A DNA stretch of 64,000 nucleotides from contig NZ_VXLC01000013.1 of assembly GCF_008704205.1 (NCBI RefSeq), positions 20,496 through 84,495 of the forward strand, in the 5' to 3' direction. This DNA is from Nocardia colli. Lineage in GTDB: Bacteria; Actinomycetota; Actinomycetes; Mycobacteriales; Mycobacteriaceae. Positions 27,866 to 36,759 of this stretch are shown in pieces (the stretch's first letter is position 1; the number at the start of each line of letters is the position of its first letter). A program made the position numbers and the translations under genes. Below the pieces are notes generated by a model. That model saw only the letters and a program-made list of their open reading frames with translations, did no database searches and was not told the origin of the DNA.

Positions 27866-28576
27866 ATGCTCGCACTGGAAGTGTCGCAGCTGCACAAGCA
27901 CTACGGGAAACACCGCGCCCTCGACGGTGTCGAGCTTTCCGTCCACTCGGGTGAGGTCTACGGGCTGCTCGGTCCGAACGGTGCGGGCAAGTCCACTGTG
28001 ATGAAGACGATTCTCGGCTTGCAGCGCCCGTCCAGCGGAACCATCCGGCTGTTCGACCAGCCGTACGACCGTGCGCAGCTCGTCGATGTCGGCGCGCTGA
28101 TCGAGACGCCGGGGCTGTGGCCGAAGCTGGATGCGTTGACGCACCTGCGTATTCACGCGAAATTGCGTGGCGTGCCCGAGCAGTGGATCGACGAGACATT
28201 GGCGGCTGTGCAGCTGACCGACGTCCGCAACCGCAAGGTGCAGGCCTTCTCTCTGGGCATGCGCTGGCGCCTTGGTATCGCCATCGCCTTATTGGCGCGG
28301 CCGAGACTGCTGCTGCTCGACGAACCGACGAACGGTCTGGATCCGGTCGGGATCCGGGAGATGCGGGGCATCATTCGATCCCTCGCCGCCAACGGAACGA
28401 CGGTCTTCATCTCCAGCCACCAATTGTCGGAGATCGCCCAGGTGTGTGACCGTGTCGCTGTTCTGGTCGCGGGCAAGACACGCTACGAGGGCACGCTCGA
28501 TGGCATCGCGGGCGATGGCGATCTCGAGGAAGGGTTCTTCCGCATCCTCGAATCGAGCGGTTCGCACATCCGCTGA
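27866..28576 (+). CDS. lanF: ABC transporter ATPase, lantibiotic-immunity type (LanF-like)
   Basis: A 236-residue ATPase. Walker A is GPNGAGKST. The signature loop is the degenerate FSLGMRWRLGIA, normal for LanF/BcrA-type immunity ATPases. Walker B is LLLLDEPTNGLDPVGI, and a switch His lies in ISSHQLSE. It pairs with the permease immediately upstream to expel lantibiotic from the membrane. Its last 94 bp overlap, in antisense, the end of the convergent V-like gene. Confidence 0.9.
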   Translation: MLALEVSQLHKHYGKHRALDGVELSVHSGEVYGLLGPNGAGKSTVMKTILGLQRPSSGTIRLFDQPYDRAQLVDVGALIETPGLWPKLDALTHLRIHAKLRGVPEQWIDETLAAVQLTDVRNRKVQAFSLGMRWRLGIAIALLARPRLLLLDEPTNGLDPVGIREMRGIIRSLAANGTTVFISSHQLSEIAQVCDRVAVLVAGKTRYEGTLDGIAGDGDLEEGFFRILESSGSHIR

Positions 28577-29055
28577 AGCACCACAACACAGTGCCGGGTG
28601 AGAGCGATCCGAACGATGCTGTCGGATCGCTCCGCACTCCCGTTCTGGTTAGCCGTCCCGAAACTGCCGTCGGTCTGCTGCTGCGCGATCAGGAACCCCA
28701 TGGCCCGCACCGGAATCGGTCGTTCGGACAGCGCCAACCGGGTGCATCCGCGCAGCAGGGTGGCGAGTGCGTCGAGATCGTAGCGACGAATCGCCAATAC
28801 CAGCAGGGAATCGAGCACGACAGCCCATTCCGTGATGAGTGCACCGGATGCGTCGATGGAATCGAGATCGCGCCAGTGCACCGGATCGGCGCACAGCAGG
28901 TCGGTAGCTGTCAGCAGCCGCGTATTCGGCTCTTGCGCTGCGGATTCCAGGTCTCCGACAAAGCAGTCGGGTGTGGCGTTGGCCGCCAGCCACGCTTGGG
29001 CCGCAGCCAGCGATCGGATCGCCGCCCTGCGGAACGAATCAGGGTATTCGAGCAT
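28483..29055 (-). CDS. Second V-like protein of the precursor operon
   Basis: A 190-residue, mostly helical protein without a recognised catalytic motif. The segment TATDLLCADPVHWRDLDS and the later AMGFLIAQQQTDGSFG echo the layout of the larger upstream protein, whose C-terminal part carries a similar helix-hairpin pattern. Its ATG lies 17 bp inside the upstream gene, so it is the last gene of the lanABCTUV operon. The final 30 or so codons run antisense to the ATPase gene and look low-complexity (PSSRSPSPAMPSSVPS), so the true end could be a read-out. Confidence 0.55.
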   Translation of the reverse strand: MLEYPDSFRRAAIRSLAAAQAWLAANATPDCFVGDLESAAQEPNTRLLTATDLLCADPVHWRDLDSIDASGALITEWAVVLDSLLVLAIRRYDLDALATLLRGCTRLALSERPIPVRAMGFLIAQQQTDGSFGTANQNGSAERSDSIVRIALTRHCVVVLQRMCEPLDSRMRKNPSSRSPSPAMPSSVPS

Positions 29056-30031
29056 GGTGCCGCTCGCGTTCTGCCACGGCCATCGCCGCGACCATCGTGG
29101 TGTGGTGACAAGTGCCGAACGCGTAGGCCTCGGCTACCTCGGCGCGCAGCCCCGACCATCGGACCGGGTCGAACAACGGACCAGGCACCGCGCCCTCGGA
29201 CAGCCTGTGCCGTGCCAAGGAGTCCCATCCGTGCGCGGTGATCGTGCAGTCACCGGGATGTACCGCGTGCAGGGACAACAGCAGCTCGCCGGCCAGATCC
29301 ATGTCCCCTAGCGCGAGATAGGTTCCGAGCAGGGTCCGCATCGTGTCGATGAGCTCCGGGTCGATATGCATCGACCTGGCAGCGAAATCCGTTGCGTAGA
29401 ACACGACATGGGTCAGCGCATAGACCTCGTCGTCGCGTAGGTAGAGCGGATCAGGTCCGGCGGTGACGATGGTCCGCGAGAGCAGATCCGCTGTCGACGG
29501 CAACGAGTTCGGGAACTGACCGAGCTCGAGTACATACCGCAACTCCAGCAGGCTGAGCGGTGTGCGCCAAGTGCCGTTCCATCCGCCACAGCCGGTCGTG
29601 AGAACGGTCCGCACCCGCTCGGCGGCAGTCGGCACCGGCCGGCCGAGGTCGGCGAGCAGCGCGACCAAATAAGCACGGTACGGAAACTTTTCGTCTCCGC
29701 GGCCCAACGCGGCATGGAAGGACTCGGCGGAAACCAGGGTATAGGCGAGTTCGAGCGCGCCATCGATGAGCGGATGGTCGTGTCGTTCCCCGCGGCGCAG
29801 AATTCGGCACAGCACAAGCAGTTCGAGCACGGTGCCCTCGCGAAATTGCCGGGGTGGCAGGAACCGATCCCAGTGCACTGGGTCGAACCAGCGGAGATTG
29901 GCGGCGAGCCAGTCCAACGCGGTATCGAGCAGCGGTGTTGTCGCGGCAGTCTCGATCCGGACCTGTGGCGGCCAAACGGGGAAGCCGCCCACCTGGCCGC
30001 GCAGCTCCGCCGGTGGATGTGTGCCGTTCAC
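29039..30031 (-). CDS. DUF6895-like protein (position of MibV/PspV)
   Basis: A 330-residue protein, rich in helices, beginning with the GTG at 30029-30031 just 2 bp after the permease stop. It carries ALDWLAANLRWFDPVHWDRF and later LLELRYVLELGQFP, features I associate with DUF6895 proteins in lanthipeptide and thiopeptide clusters. In the NAI-107 and planosporicin operons a gene of unknown function (V) follows the T-U transporter in the same place. Biochemical role unknown. Confidence 0.65.
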   Translation of the reverse strand: MNGTHPPAELRGQVGGFPVWPPQVRIETAATTPLLDTALDWLAANLRWFDPVHWDRFLPPRQFREGTVLELLVLCRILRRGERHDHPLIDGALELAYTLVSAESFHAALGRGDEKFPYRAYLVALLADLGRPVPTAAERVRTVLTTGCGGWNGTWRTPLSLLELRYVLELGQFPNSLPSTADLLSRTIVTAGPDPLYLRDDEVYALTHVVFYATDFAARSMHIDPELIDTMRTLLGTYLALGDMDLAGELLLSLHAVHPGDCTITAHGWDSLARHRLSEGAVPGPLFDPVRWSGLRAEVAEAYAFGTCHHTTMVAAMAVAERERHHARIP

Positions 30032-30033
30032 CC

Positions 30034-30837
30034 TCACCGTCCGATCTTGACGCGGATGCCGATCGCGAAGAACAGCGCCAAGGACACCAGCACCAGCACG
30101 TCGACCGCGACCGGAACCAAGGCTTGTTCCGTGCCGACCAGTACCTGCCTGCCCGCATCGACCAGGTAGGTCAGTGGGTTGATCCGGATCACGGCCGACA
30201 GCCAGCTCGGCACGCCCGCGGGCTGAAATACTGACCCGGACAGGAAAAGCATTGGCAGCATGGCCATTTGCACACTGGCCTGTAGTGTCTGGATTTGCCG
30301 CAGCGTGGTGGCCAGGAACAGCCCGAACAGACTGAACACGGCGGATCCGAACAGGTAGATCACGGCCGCGATCGCGATCTGCGCGAAGGTCGGCGACAAC
30401 CCGAAGATCGGGGCACACAGCAAGAGCAGCAGGCTCTGCACACCGACGACGATCCCGGTGCTGACGACTTTCCCCATCGGCAGGCACATACGAGGCACCG
30501 GGGCGACGGTCATCTCGCGCAGGACGCCGAATTCACGGTCCCAGGCGTAGGACAATCCGGTGGCGACGCCGACTGTCGCCACCTGAATGGCGATGATCCC
30601 CGGCAGGATGTACGCACTGAACGACACCTGACCCACGGAGCCGACCATCGCATCGAAGCCGACGGCATAGATCGCGATGAAGAACAGCAACTGGGCCGCG
30701 TTGCTGATCAGCAGACCGGGTCGACGAATTTGGCGCTGCAGGTCCCGGTTCGCGATCACCCAGACGGCGCGGGCGCTGCTGATCATCGAGCGCTCCGGCA
30801 CGTAGCCCGTCGGCTCCGTCACATCCGATGCGGTCAC
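30034..30837 (-). CDS. ABC-2 type permease for lanthipeptide export (LanU-like)
   Basis: A 267-residue ABC-2 (DrrB-like) permease with six membrane helices. It carries the conserved export-permease loop LSYAWDREFGVLREMTVAPV and the C-terminal NPLTYLVDAGRQVLVG motif. Its ATG overlaps the stop of the partner ATPase (ATGA). It stands in the operon position of mibU/pspU, part of the exporter of the modified peptide. No fused peptidase domain is present, so leader removal needs another enzyme. Confidence 0.88.
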   Translation of the reverse strand: MTASDVTEPTGYVPERSMISSARAVWVIANRDLQRQIRRPGLLISNAAQLLFFIAIYAVGFDAMVGSVGQVSFSAYILPGIIAIQVATVGVATGLSYAWDREFGVLREMTVAPVPRMCLPMGKVVSTGIVVGVQSLLLLLCAPIFGLSPTFAQIAIAAVIYLFGSAVFSLFGLFLATTLRQIQTLQASVQMAMLPMLFLSGSVFQPAGVPSWLSAVIRINPLTYLVDAGRQVLVGTEQALVPVAVDVLVLVSLALFFAIGIRVKIGR

Positions 30838-31760
30838 GAGATGTCCCTTCCGGTGGGCATGGTCGCGGCCGCATAGACATCGTCCATCGACGGGTTGTGC
30901 ACGGTAACGCTCAGGACTGGCAGGTCGAGAACGCGCACGATGTCGGCCACCCGCCGATCAGGTTCAGCGCAACGAATTTCCAGTTCGGTGAATCCGGTGA
31001 TCACCTCGAAACCCGCCGCACGCAGCTGCGCGGCGGCCACCGCGTCGTCGTAGGTCCGCAGCTGCACGCACGAGGCATGCAATTCGTCCTTCAGATCTAC
31101 CGGCGAACCCGATCGGCCGATCCGGCCGCCGGACATGATCACGATCTCATCGGCATATTCGGCCTCGTCCAGGTAGTGCGTGGAATAGAGAGTGGTGACG
31201 CCGAGTTCGTCGCGCATGCGAAGCAGATCGCGCCAGACCACGCGACGGGATCGTGGGTCGAGACCTGTCGTCGGCTCGTCGAGGATGAGCAGCCCCGGCC
31301 GATGCAATAGGGCGCGGACCAGCTCCACGCGTCGCGCGGTCCCGCCGGAGAGCCGCTCGATCGCGGTCCGTCGTTGGTCGGTCAGGTCGAGCATGGCCAG
31401 CAGCCGATCGATCTGGTTGGCGGCATCGGTGCGGCGCATGCCGAAAAGCCGTGCGTGGAACCAGAGGTTCTGCTCGACGGTCAACTCCTTGTCCAGCGTC
31501 CGTTCCTGGAACACCAGACCGAGGTGGGCGCGGGCACGCATCGGTGCCGTTCGCACATCGCTGCCGAAGATGCGGACGGTTCCGGATTCGGGTTTGGCCG
31601 CGGTGGAGAGCACGGAGAGCAGACTCGACTTACCCGCACCGTTCGGGCCGAGCAGTGCGGTCAGCCGGCCGGGGACCGAGCTGAGTGAAACCGAGTCGAC
31701 GGCAAGGGTGCCGCCGTAGCGAACGACGATATCGGCGAGCTCGAAAGCATTGTGGGACAT
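30834..31760 (-). CDS. ABC transporter ATPase for lanthipeptide export (LanT-like)
   Basis: A 308-residue DrrA-type ATPase. Walker A is GPNGAGKSS, the signature LSGGTARRVELVRALL, Walker B LLILDEPTTGLDP, and a switch His lies in YSTHYLDEAEYAD. A C-terminal extension of about 80 residues is typical of drug-export ATPases. It begins 14 bp after lanC and overlaps the permease by 4 bp. Equivalent to mibT/pspT. Confidence 0.9.
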   Translation of the reverse strand: MSHNAFELADIVVRYGGTLAVDSVSLSSVPGRLTALLGPNGAGKSSLLSVLSTAAKPESGTVRIFGSDVRTAPMRARAHLGLVFQERTLDKELTVEQNLWFHARLFGMRRTDAANQIDRLLAMLDLTDQRRTAIERLSGGTARRVELVRALLHRPGLLILDEPTTGLDPRSRRVVWRDLLRMRDELGVTTLYSTHYLDEAEYADEIVIMSGGRIGRSGSPVDLKDELHASCVQLRTYDDAVAAAQLRAAGFEVITGFTELEIRCAEPDRRVADIVRVLDLPVLSVTVHNPSMDDVYAAATMPTGRDIS

Positions 31761-31774
31761 GAGTGCGACCTTTC

Positions 31775-33166
31775 TCAGCTCAGGGCGAGGACGCGATCCC
31801 ACGGATGCCGCGACATGTCGGGAGCGGCGCCCAGCAGGCCGGACGGGATCACCGACAGCAGCGCGCAGGCAACACCCGCCGCGCCCTCGAGCAGTCCGGC
31901 GACGTCGAGCAGCTTGAATTCGGTCGGCCCTGGCGCCGACCGGGGATACCGCATCGGATGACGAAAGACGAAGGGAGCGTCCGGATCTGCCATTTCCAGG
32001 ATGGTGTCGGCGAGCCGGGACTTCGCCGCGAGCAAGACCTCGTCCTGCTCGGCGGTGCCGATTCGATGGACCACCTGGAGCAAGCCGGCGTAGCCATGGC
32101 ATACGGCCGGCCCGGTGAGGGTCCATTCGGATTCGTCTCGGGCAAGGGCATCATGCAGTGCCCGGATCGCACGCGTCCGCCATTCGGGGACGTCGAGGGT
32201 TTGGCCCGCGTGGTGGATCGCGGCCGCGACTCCCGGCGCGCCGTAGCACCACGCAGTCCGCGCGTACAGGTTTCCCGTTGGGGTAATTGCGATTTCGTCG
32301 TCGAAGCCGACTCGGCACGGCCAAAACGTGCCCTGGTCGTCGGTGCGGATCCATCGAATCAGCCACTCCACCATGCGGGTCAGCGCCGCGCGCTGTCCCG
32401 GCACCTCGTGCCCACGGCGCAGGGCCAGCGACAGCACGGTCACCGGACCGGGAATCCCGTGTGCTAGACCGAGATTGAAGTCGCCGCGGGGATAGTCCAG
32501 ACGATCTTGTTCGACCGCTTGCAGCTCCGCGGGAACCCACCAGCCGGGCACCAGGTGCCCATCGACGGTGATCGGCTCGCTGATGGCAACCAGATGCCGC
32601 AGTGTTTCCCGCAGCGCGCGCTCGACCTGTGCGTCGTTCTCGACGGGATCCTCGATGGAATCGAGCAATAGCCTTGCCGTGCCGGACAATCCGTTGACGA
32701 TGTCGTAGGACTCCCACGAGACGCCCGGCTCGCGGCGAGCCCGGAACCCGTCCAGCCTGCTCAGCTGATCGTCGGCAAGCCAGGCGGCCAGTTTGCGCCG
32801 TAGACCGGGATAGTGGCCCTCGCAGTTCTGCGTGGCGGCCAGCAGCGACGCGGGTCCCGCGTACAGTCCTCGGCTCGGCTCACTGGACATCGCCGCGCCC
32901 GCTGCTTGCACATGCTGGTGCGTGAAACTCGACCAGGCGGAACTGGTCCTGGCCAACTCCGCATAGAACGTCGCGATGCCGGGCAGGCCGTTCGACAGGG
33001 TCATCGGCCCCCACATCCCCGCGTCATAGATGGGGTCGCGATTGTCCCGATGCCCCGCGATGTCCGCGATCGCAGCGGGATCGGCGAGTCGTTCGGCGAC
33101 GAGGGTGACGGCTTCGGCCGCTCGGTCGGCCACCGAGATCTGTTGCTGCTGTGTGGCGTTGGTCAT
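31775..33166 (-). CDS. lanC: Lanthionine synthetase LanC
   Basis: Zinc-dependent cyclase of 463 residues that joins dehydroalanine/dehydrobutyrine with Cys thiols. LanC landmarks are clear: GLAHGIPG (GxxHGxxG), WCYGAPG with the first zinc Cys, and VCHGYAG giving the second Cys and His ligands. The ATG overlaps the lanB stop (ATGA), coupling dehydration and cyclisation enzymes. Length is slightly above the usual 400-450. Confidence 0.95.
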   Translation of the reverse strand: MTNATQQQQISVADRAAEAVTLVAERLADPAAIADIAGHRDNRDPIYDAGMWGPMTLSNGLPGIATFYAELARTSSAWSSFTHQHVQAAGAAMSSEPSRGLYAGPASLLAATQNCEGHYPGLRRKLAAWLADDQLSRLDGFRARREPGVSWESYDIVNGLSGTARLLLDSIEDPVENDAQVERALRETLRHLVAISEPITVDGHLVPGWWVPAELQAVEQDRLDYPRGDFNLGLAHGIPGPVTVLSLALRRGHEVPGQRAALTRMVEWLIRWIRTDDQGTFWPCRVGFDDEIAITPTGNLYARTAWCYGAPGVAAAIHHAGQTLDVPEWRTRAIRALHDALARDESEWTLTGPAVCHGYAGLLQVVHRIGTAEQDEVLLAAKSRLADTILEMADPDAPFVFRHPMRYPRSAPGPTEFKLLDVAGLLEGAAGVACALLSVIPSGLLGAAPDMSRHPWDRVLALS

Positions 33167-36100
33167 CGCGCGTGCTTTCTCCTGTTGAAGTTGTCTTGCA
33201 CCGCACCGCGCGCGATGGCAACGGCCGACCGCTCCCGGTCGCTGTCCCCACCGAAGAGCCGATTGCAGGTCATATGCATCAGGCTGCCGATCAACCGCTG
33301 ATGTCTGGTGCGTGTGCTCGTCAATGCCGAGCGCAGCTCGCGGACGGCCGCGTCACGTGCCTGGAGCGCATCGATGGCCGCCGCACCGTGCGGATCGGCG
33401 CGCAGCACCGGCCACTGGCCGTATGGATCGATGAGCCCGCGCCAGCGCTGCGCGGCAACCCGATACGCGTCCGGCAGATCGTTGCGCGACCCCGTCATCG
33501 ACAGCCATGCCATCGCCGCGTCATCGCCCCATCGGTCGCCGTGCGTGGCACTCGGTTCGGGCCGGCCGAAGGCTGCGGCCAGTGCGGCGACCGAGGCGGC
33601 CGCGAAGGTGTCGAGCGAGTGCTCGCACGAAGGATCCTCGACCAGATTCAGGAATCGGATCGCGGCCAGGCTGTCGGCCTCGAACACCCGCTCCGCCGCA
33701 GCCATCGCCGCCTCGCCGCCGTATCGCTCGACCTCGGCGTCGTACTGGTTTACCCGATGGGTTCGAATCAGTCCGCCGTGCTGCAGGCTGTCGAGTTTCC
33801 GGCCGATTGCCTGCGCGGCGCCTCCCCAGAGGTCGTGCGGCTCGCCGTGGAACCGAACGCGAAGGTGGGCCCCGTTCGGGTCGGTGTATCGGATGAAAAA
33901 CCAACGGTCGCAACCCTGTGCACGGGCCTGCTCGGCCAGCTCGGGTAGCTGGGTTCGGATGAAGTCGCTCTGCGACGACGACGGCAGATATAGCTCGAGG
34001 AAGAGCCAGTCGCTGCCGAGTCCGGCCGGCGTCCGTTCCGTCTCGGTGTAACCGCCGTGCGCCGTGCGTGCAGGCCGCGTGTCGCGGCGCGACAGCGGGA
34101 CGACGATCTCCATTGCGTGTCCGTCGATGCCGTCATAGTTGTCTTCGTCGCCGGGCACTTCGTGCGCGACGATCGCCGGATCCTTGCGCAGCTCGTCGCA
34201 CAGCAGCTCGAGATGCGCCGGATCGGTGAGGTCGAACAGCAGCCGCTGATCCATCTGCACGGCCAGGATTCGCTTCGGCACTCGCCATTCGCGGCGCCAC
34301 CGCCGCACTGCCGCGGCGAAGTCTCGCTCGGGAACTCCGGTGAGCACGTCCATCCGCCACACCGCGGGCGCGAGCACGATCCGGCCGTGCCGGACGCGCG
34401 GTACGAACGGCAGCTCCGCCAGACCGGCCCAGGTCCACGGCTCCCACAGTCGCTGCCCCTCCAGGCTGATCTCCCACAGCAGCCGGGAGACGTTGGGCGC
34501 CTGGGTCATCGGACTGATCATGTTGTCCAATACCGGGACGATCTCGCGGCCGGTCGGCAGATGTACCGCACACATCCGCTCCGTCGTCGCGCCGATGGCG
34601 ACGTCGGCAAGCGCGAGCTCATCGATCCCCGTGGCATCGGACAGGCCGACGCTGATCCGTTTGCCGCTGTGCGCCATGGTGTTGGTGAGGTTCGCGGCCT
34701 TGCCGGATCGTGGCATGAAACTCAGGTCGACGCGCATCGCGTCGGTGATGTGCACGGGGACGGCACGAGATTCCGCGGCGGCGGTGGCGCGGACGTCGGG
34801 TGCGAGCAGATCGGCGAAGCGGGCCAGCGTCGCCCCGGCTTGATGCGACCCAGGACTCGGCGCGAGCACGATGCGAAAGTCCCCGGCGGACAACGCGTCC
34901 AGTGAGGGCGCGATGACGTGAAAGGTGATCTCGCATGAGTTAGGCACATCGACGGCGGGTGTTTCCTCGGTGATCAGCTCATCGATCATGGCGTCGGTCA
35001 ATTCGACCTCGACGGCGCCGTCGCGCAGCGCGTTCCCGATCAGCCGGTGCAGCAGGCGAATGCGAGCAGGATCGCGGGGAATCGTCTGATCCGGCGCCGC
35101 CTCGTCACCGGTCGGCCAGCTGTATCCGGCCGGTGCGCCCAATCCGCGTGCGGGGTCGAGCAATTCGCGAATCCCGACCAGCCGATCGCTGCCGTAGCGT
35201 TCGAGGAACTTCTCGTGATAGTCGCGCAGCGCGACGAGGCCGAGCTTGTTCGCCGACATCCGCCACATCAACTCGGCGGCGCGCTCGATGTCGGCGCGCA
35301 CCTCGTTGGGCAGCTTGATATCGATGTCCAGCGTGGTGTCGATGTGCAGCGGTGTTTCGTAGTCGTAGAGCCGGTTCGCGATCTCGGCGGTCGAGACCAG
35401 CTGAGCGGTACCGGGACCGAGCGGCGATTGATCGCCGGTCTTCCTGAGGTCATCGATCTCGCGTAGCGCTCGCAGTGCCGCGCTGATCGGCTCGGCGGGC
35501 TGGTCGACCGCGGCGAGGACGTCGATCACATGGCACAGCGCGTCGCTGCCATCCAGCGGCGGGCGCAGATCGGTGAGCAGGAACTCCTGCTCCACCAACC
35601 GGCCGATCAATTGCACGGCGCGCTGTGGCGGCGCACCGAAACGTGCCGCGGTCGCTGCCGTGAGTTCGTCGACGGGGATGGTTCGTCCGGCCTCGCGCAG
35701 GACCATGTCGACTACGGGCGAATTCCGCACCGAGACGACCGCCCTGGTCGCACCGTTCAAGGGCGCGCCGAGTGGGGACGGGCAGTCGAGGACAACGCGG
35801 TCACCGCGGTGGGTCAACGCGGGGTGGGCGCGAACCCGCAGGCTCGGCAGCAACTCCGGGATGGCCTGCAACTCGTGGACGACGCCGAGCAGCCACTGCA
35901 TATCGGCGTGGGTCCTGGTGCGGTGGCCGGTTCCGCGATCGAGCTTCGCCGACGAGTCGAAGCGCCCGCCCGCGACACCGGAGAAGACGCCGAACGGCGT
36001 CGGCCGGGTGCGCCGTCTGATGTCGTAACGCAGCACGGCCAGCGCGGCGCGGCGCAGCTGGGCTGCTTTGATCCCCTCCAGCTCACCACGGTGCACCCGG

Positions 36101-36279
36101 TCGAGCAAGCCACCGAGGCTTGGCGTGGCCAGCGTGATCGCGGCCCGCAGCGTCGCGTCTGCCGCACCGGCCCGTACGACGTCGGGATGGCTACCCCCGG
36201 TCGGTACACCACGGTCACCGACCGCCAGCGGGGCCCGGAGCAGAAAGACATCCCAGGCCCGAAAAATCGAATCCGACAC
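33163..36279 (-). CDS. lanB: Class I lanthipeptide dehydratase LanB
   Basis: Full-length LanB of about 1038 residues. It dehydrates Ser/Thr of the precursor using glutamyl-tRNA. The N-terminal glutamylation region starts SDSIFRAWDVFLLRAP and carries RTRPTPFGVFSG (the usual R.TPFG motif). The C-terminal elimination (SpaB_C) domain runs from about residue 750 (SDWLFLELYLPSS) and includes RVNQYDAEVERYGG. I chose the GTG at 36277-36279 because AAGGAA lies 8 nt upstream; the frame stays open far to the right over lanA and the promoter region but without a start that makes sense. One full gene, unlike the split dehydratases of thiopeptide clusters. Confidence 0.95.
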   Translation of the reverse strand: MSDSIFRAWDVFLLRAPLAVGDRGVPTGGSHPDVVRAGAADATLRAAITLATPSLGGLLDRVHRGELEGIKAAQLRRAALAVLRYDIRRRTRPTPFGVFSGVAGGRFDSSAKLDRGTGHRTRTHADMQWLLGVVHELQAIPELLPSLRVRAHPALTHRGDRVVLDCPSPLGAPLNGATRAVVSVRNSPVVDMVLREAGRTIPVDELTAATAARFGAPPQRAVQLIGRLVEQEFLLTDLRPPLDGSDALCHVIDVLAAVDQPAEPISAALRALREIDDLRKTGDQSPLGPGTAQLVSTAEIANRLYDYETPLHIDTTLDIDIKLPNEVRADIERAAELMWRMSANKLGLVALRDYHEKFLERYGSDRLVGIRELLDPARGLGAPAGYSWPTGDEAAPDQTIPRDPARIRLLHRLIGNALRDGAVEVELTDAMIDELITEETPAVDVPNSCEITFHVIAPSLDALSAGDFRIVLAPSPGSHQAGATLARFADLLAPDVRATAAAESRAVPVHITDAMRVDLSFMPRSGKAANLTNTMAHSGKRISVGLSDATGIDELALADVAIGATTERMCAVHLPTGREIVPVLDNMISPMTQAPNVSRLLWEISLEGQRLWEPWTWAGLAELPFVPRVRHGRIVLAPAVWRMDVLTGVPERDFAAAVRRWRREWRVPKRILAVQMDQRLLFDLTDPAHLELLCDELRKDPAIVAHEVPGDEDNYDGIDGHAMEIVVPLSRRDTRPARTAHGGYTETERTPAGLGSDWLFLELYLPSSSQSDFIRTQLPELAEQARAQGCDRWFFIRYTDPNGAHLRVRFHGEPHDLWGGAAQAIGRKLDSLQHGGLIRTHRVNQYDAEVERYGGEAAMAAAERVFEADSLAAIRFLNLVEDPSCEHSLDTFAAASVAALAAAFGRPEPSATHGDRWGDDAAMAWLSMTGSRNDLPDAYRVAAQRWRGLIDPYGQWPVLRADPHGAAAIDALQARDAAVRELRSALTSTRTRHQRLIGSLMHMTCNRLFGGDSDRERSAVAIARGAVQDNFNRRKHAR

Positions 36280-36316
36280 CAGCCCAATTCCTTTGCAATG
36301 TTCGACAGCGTGGCGC

Positions 36317-36344
36317 CCGGGCTGGGCACTGCCACCCAGCCCGG
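36317..36344 (-). terminator. Attenuating hairpin between lanA and lanB
   Basis: Perfect 10-bp stem ccgggctggg (36317-36326) and cccagcccgg (36335-36344) with an 8-nt loop, in the 74-bp gap between lanA and lanB. Lantibiotic operons commonly have such a leaky terminator, which leaves far more precursor than enzyme mRNA. Confidence 0.65.
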
Positions 36345-36353
36345 ACATCCGAC

Positions 36354-36530
36354 TCAACAGCAGTGGCTGCAGCCACTTCCGCCGCCCGAGCTGGTGCAGC
36401 CGGGGGTGCAGTAGGACCAGCTGGTAACGGCCGCATTGCCCTGGATGTTGCCGACACCCACCTGGATGTCGAGGTCGAACAGGTCGACAGTCTCGACTGT
36501 CTGCACCGGTTCCATGGTCGCCGTGCTCAC
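36354..36530 (-). CDS. lanA: Lanthipeptide precursor, NAI-107/planosporicin family
   Basis: A 58-residue precursor, missed by simple ORF calling. The GTG at 36528-36530 follows GGAG by 6 nt. The leader (1-34) is acidic and has the class I recognition box F18-D-L-D21, followed by IQVGVGNIQGNAA. The core (35-58, 24 residues) begins VTSWSY, has CTPGC at core 7-11 and ends CSHCC. From memory, NAI-107 differs at core 6, 14, 19 and 22. All ring residues are kept: Ser3/Cys7, Thr8/Cys11, Ser13/Cys20, Ser18/Cys23, Ser21/Cys24. Expected product: five-ring lipid II binder with Dhb2 and Dha5, a plain C-terminal Cys (no LanD gene) and unchlorinated Trp4 (no halogenase gene). Confidence 0.93.
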   Translation of the reverse strand: MSTATMEPVQTVETVDLFDLDIQVGVGNIQGNAAVTSWSYCTPGCTSSGGGSGCSHCC

Positions 36531-36655
36531 GGTGTTCTCCTTCGGATGCTGTGCACGGCCGATCTGACGACTCGGCCGAGGGAGGCCCAGTGTTTGTTCC
36601 CCCGGTATCGAGACAAGCAGCGCGGACCCGCTCGGACAACGACGTGACCTGTATC

Positions 36656-36678
36656 TGGCAGCCCACGGGAGGCTGCCA
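36656..36678. promoter_or_regulatory. Inverted repeat in the lanA upstream region
   Basis: Arms tggcagcc (36656-36663) and ggctgcca (36671-36678) with loop cacggga, about 125 bp upstream of the lanA start and 80 bp upstream of the divergent sigma gene. It could be the binding site of the LuxR-type activator for lanA, or a transcript hairpin. No direct evidence decides. Confidence 0.4.
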
Positions 36679-36723
36679 AGGTGCGCTGATCAACGCGCGG
36701 ACGAAGGTTTTTGCCATCCGGGT

Positions 36724-36750
36724 TGAACCGTTCGGCGCGCACACGCTACA
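36724..36750 (+). promoter_or_regulatory. ECF-sigma-type promoter of the sigma-factor operon
   Basis: TGAACC (36724-36729), 15-nt spacer, GCTACA (36745-36750). The GTG start of the sigma gene at 36760 is only 9 nt beyond the -10 element, so the transcript would be leaderless or nearly so. It shares its motif with the promoters at 26994 and 41648, which implies autoregulation of the sigma factor. Confidence 0.7.
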
Positions 36751-36759
36751 CACGACTGT

